Shown here: positions 6,820 to 7,883 of the stretch, in pieces | Layout of the letters: the number at the start of each line of letters is the position of its first letter | Numbering within the stretch: the first letter of the stretch is position 1 | Assembly: GCA_047517625.1 (NCBI GenBank) | Contig: JAKZSO010000112.1 | Location: 1 to 7,883, forward strand | Direction: 5' to 3' | From: JABHVE01 sp047517625 | GTDB lineage: Bacteria; Pseudomonadota; Alphaproteobacteria; UBA2966; CAIVPW01 | Length of the DNA stretch: 7,883 nucleotides | Made by a program: the position numbers and the translations under genes | The notes under the pieces: generated by a model | The model's input: only the letters and a program-made list of their open reading frames with translations | Told to the model about the DNA's origin: nothing | Databases searched by the model: none

Positions 6820-7629
6820 TCAAACACCGTCAATTACAAAGCACGTTTCGACCGCTGTCTGGTTTCCGCTGGCTTCCCGAACCAAGATTTCAAGTTTGAG
6901 CTCGTCGTCCAGATCGAAAACGCCGCTGGGGAACGCTAATTGGGTGACCGAGGGCGGTAGATCGACGCTGAATAACAGCGGCACGGATTCTTCACGTTCC
7001 ACCACTACTTGGTATCCGACGATTTCTATATTTGGATCGGACTTGCCAATAGATGGATGGGAATTTTGAACAGGGTCCCACCGAATAACCACCTGACCCG
7101 AGACGGAGACCTGGGGGCCTTCTTCGCATTCGGCGGGCGCTTCTTTGCCGGAAATCGTAATGTTTGCTGGTGGCGCCGGCATCACATGGGTGAATCCTGA
7201 TACGCTTTCCAGCGATTGCCCCGCCAAGGTCAAGCCCTCGATTTCGTACTCCCCTTCAGGGAACCGGGCAAAGAACTCGGCCGCCGACAAGTCATCAAAA
7301 TTCGGCTCAGCGCTCTCGAAAAAAAGCTCGGTAAGACCTTGGAGACCGAGCCGCCCTTAGTTTGAGACCGCCAGCAGGACCCTGTCCTCCGGGCCTTCGA
7401 TCTCCAATCGCAGCCACGGGTCCCCGTCGATTAGAGCGTGAAAACCAAGATCCCCGTCAGTGTGGTTGAGTTCCGCGAAAACATTGGCCACAGAAAACGC
7501 TGTGGCCGGCTCGTCCACCGATGCCTCTTGGGCGTTGGCCGCCGAACCTGGCAGGAACAAAGCTGACGTTAGTGCAATTGCTACGTAGACGGCTTTCCGC
7601 TGAAGATTTGCTCGAAATTTTGTACGCAT
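6820..7629 (-). pseudogene. Secreted fibronectin type III-like protein, interrupted by one in-frame TAA
   Basis: ATG at 7629 follows GAGGA four bases away. Residues 1-34 are a signal peptide (basic start, VYVAIALTSALFLPGSAANA, cut after ANA), so the product is exported. The mature part begins with an acidic region and a beta-rich domain (NHTDGDLGFHALIDGDPWLRLEIEGPEDRVLLAVSN). Codon 91 at 7357-7359 is TAA. The same frame then continues without any other stop as GRLGLQGLTELFFESAEP, ARFPEGEYEIEG, a WDPV...EIVGYQVVVE fibronectin-III-like sandwich and ASGNQTAVETCFVIDGV, to TGA at 6820-6822. Restored length is 269 residues. The sequence resembles a group of envelope proteins I remember from marine proteobacteria but cannot name. 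An internal TTG at 7290 would give a 156-residue product without a signal peptide and is not a credible start. A single substitution (for example from AAA, CAA or TCA) would create the stop. Confidence 0.75.
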
Positions 7630-7734
7630 GAAATCCTCGCTGCCGATGAGTGCGCCCGCGTGGGGGCGTTCATCCCAGATTTAGGTATCGCAAACCTCAT
7701 ACAAAACCGCGCATTTGACGCACGCGGGAGGATC

Positions 7735-7881
7735 CTACGGATGTCGGACGGCGCCTCCGTTGGCCCGTGAAACGGTTTGCAATGGCCGCGGCTCCTCTGG
7801 CGCAAATATGTCGTCAATAAAATAGGCTGAGAAGGCGGTCTTGCCCGGGACCCTGGCTTTGCGGTAGATGGATTGGGCTTG
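7735..7881 (-). CDS. C-terminal fragment of an unidentified protein, cut by the window edge
   Basis: On the minus strand a frame is open from the right edge (first full codon at 7881-7879) to TAG at 7735-7737. The 48 residues read QAQSIYRKARVPGKTAFSAY then FIDDIFAPEEPRPLQTVSRA and NGGAVRHP, with a balanced composition and GC-rich third positions like the neighbouring genes. The two other minus frames look like noise or stop early. The fragment precedes the fibronectin-III-like gene by 105 bases on the same strand, so the two could share a transcript. I do not recognise the family. The fragment is short, so it may be chance. Confidence 0.35.
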   Translation of the reverse strand, partial: QAQSIYRKARVPGKTAFSAYFIDDIFAPEEPRPLQTVSRANGGAVRHP

Positions 7882-7883
7882 CT

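Noticed and set aside
7653..7668. CGCCC/GGGCG inverted repeat in the leader of the fibronectin-III-like gene
   Set aside because: Five-base GC arms are expected by chance in DNA this GC-rich, and nothing else supports a regulatory role.
7581..7817. Minus-strand frame of 78 codons upstream of and overlapping the fibronectin-III-like gene
   Set aside because: It overlaps the signal-peptide region in another frame, is rich in Arg/Ser/Pro without any motif, and has no ribosome site.

Overview
The window is GC-rich with tightly packed genes on both strands and reads like a proteobacterial chromosome. An alphaproteobacterium is the best guess, from the GC-rich codon use and the combination of DUF2927, DUF2306 and RhlE-like genes. 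That guess rests on family recall, not on a search. No rRNA, tRNA, transposase, phage gene or CRISPR array is visible.

Layout. (1) Positions 1-1625, plus strand: a sulfur-handling cluster. It holds the 3' end of a rhodanese-like gene without a visible catalytic cysteine, a YeeE/YedE-type sulfur transporter gene, and a TusA-like sulfur carrier with a CPYP motif. The transporter gene is broken by a one-base frameshift and an in-frame TAG. (2) Positions 1651-1758: a tandem 48/49-bp direct repeat between convergent genes. (3) Positions 1762-4181, minus strand: an apparent operon of a TetR-type regulator followed by two paralogous membrane-anchored or exported DUF2927 proteins. Both keep a complete HExxHxxGxxxH zinc-metallopeptidase signature. 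(4) Positions 4182-4539: a regulatory gap with an AT-rich patch and a hairpin. (5) Positions 4540-5817, plus: a complete RhlE-like DEAD-box RNA helicase. (6) Positions 5818-5951: two inverted repeats. (7) Positions 5952-6643, plus: a DUF2306-type membrane protein broken by one missing base in a C run. (8) Positions 6786-7629, minus: a secreted fibronectin-III-like protein interrupted by one in-frame TAA and followed by a strong hairpin terminator. (9) Right edge, minus: a possible C-terminal fragment of another gene.

How the genes fit together. The rhodanese/YeeE/TusA set would import a reduced sulfur compound and pass the sulfur to a carrier, but as written the transporter cannot be made full length. 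The TetR/DUF2927/DUF2927 block is the least explained part and the best candidate for an undescribed system: a regulator directly coupled to a duplicated pair of cell-envelope putative zinc peptidases.

Three of the nine gene-sized units carry disabling lesions (one insertion, one deletion, two nonsense codons), while the helicase, TetR, TusA and both DUF2927 genes are clean. This is either real gene decay or poor base quality in the source sequence, and the sequence alone cannot decide.
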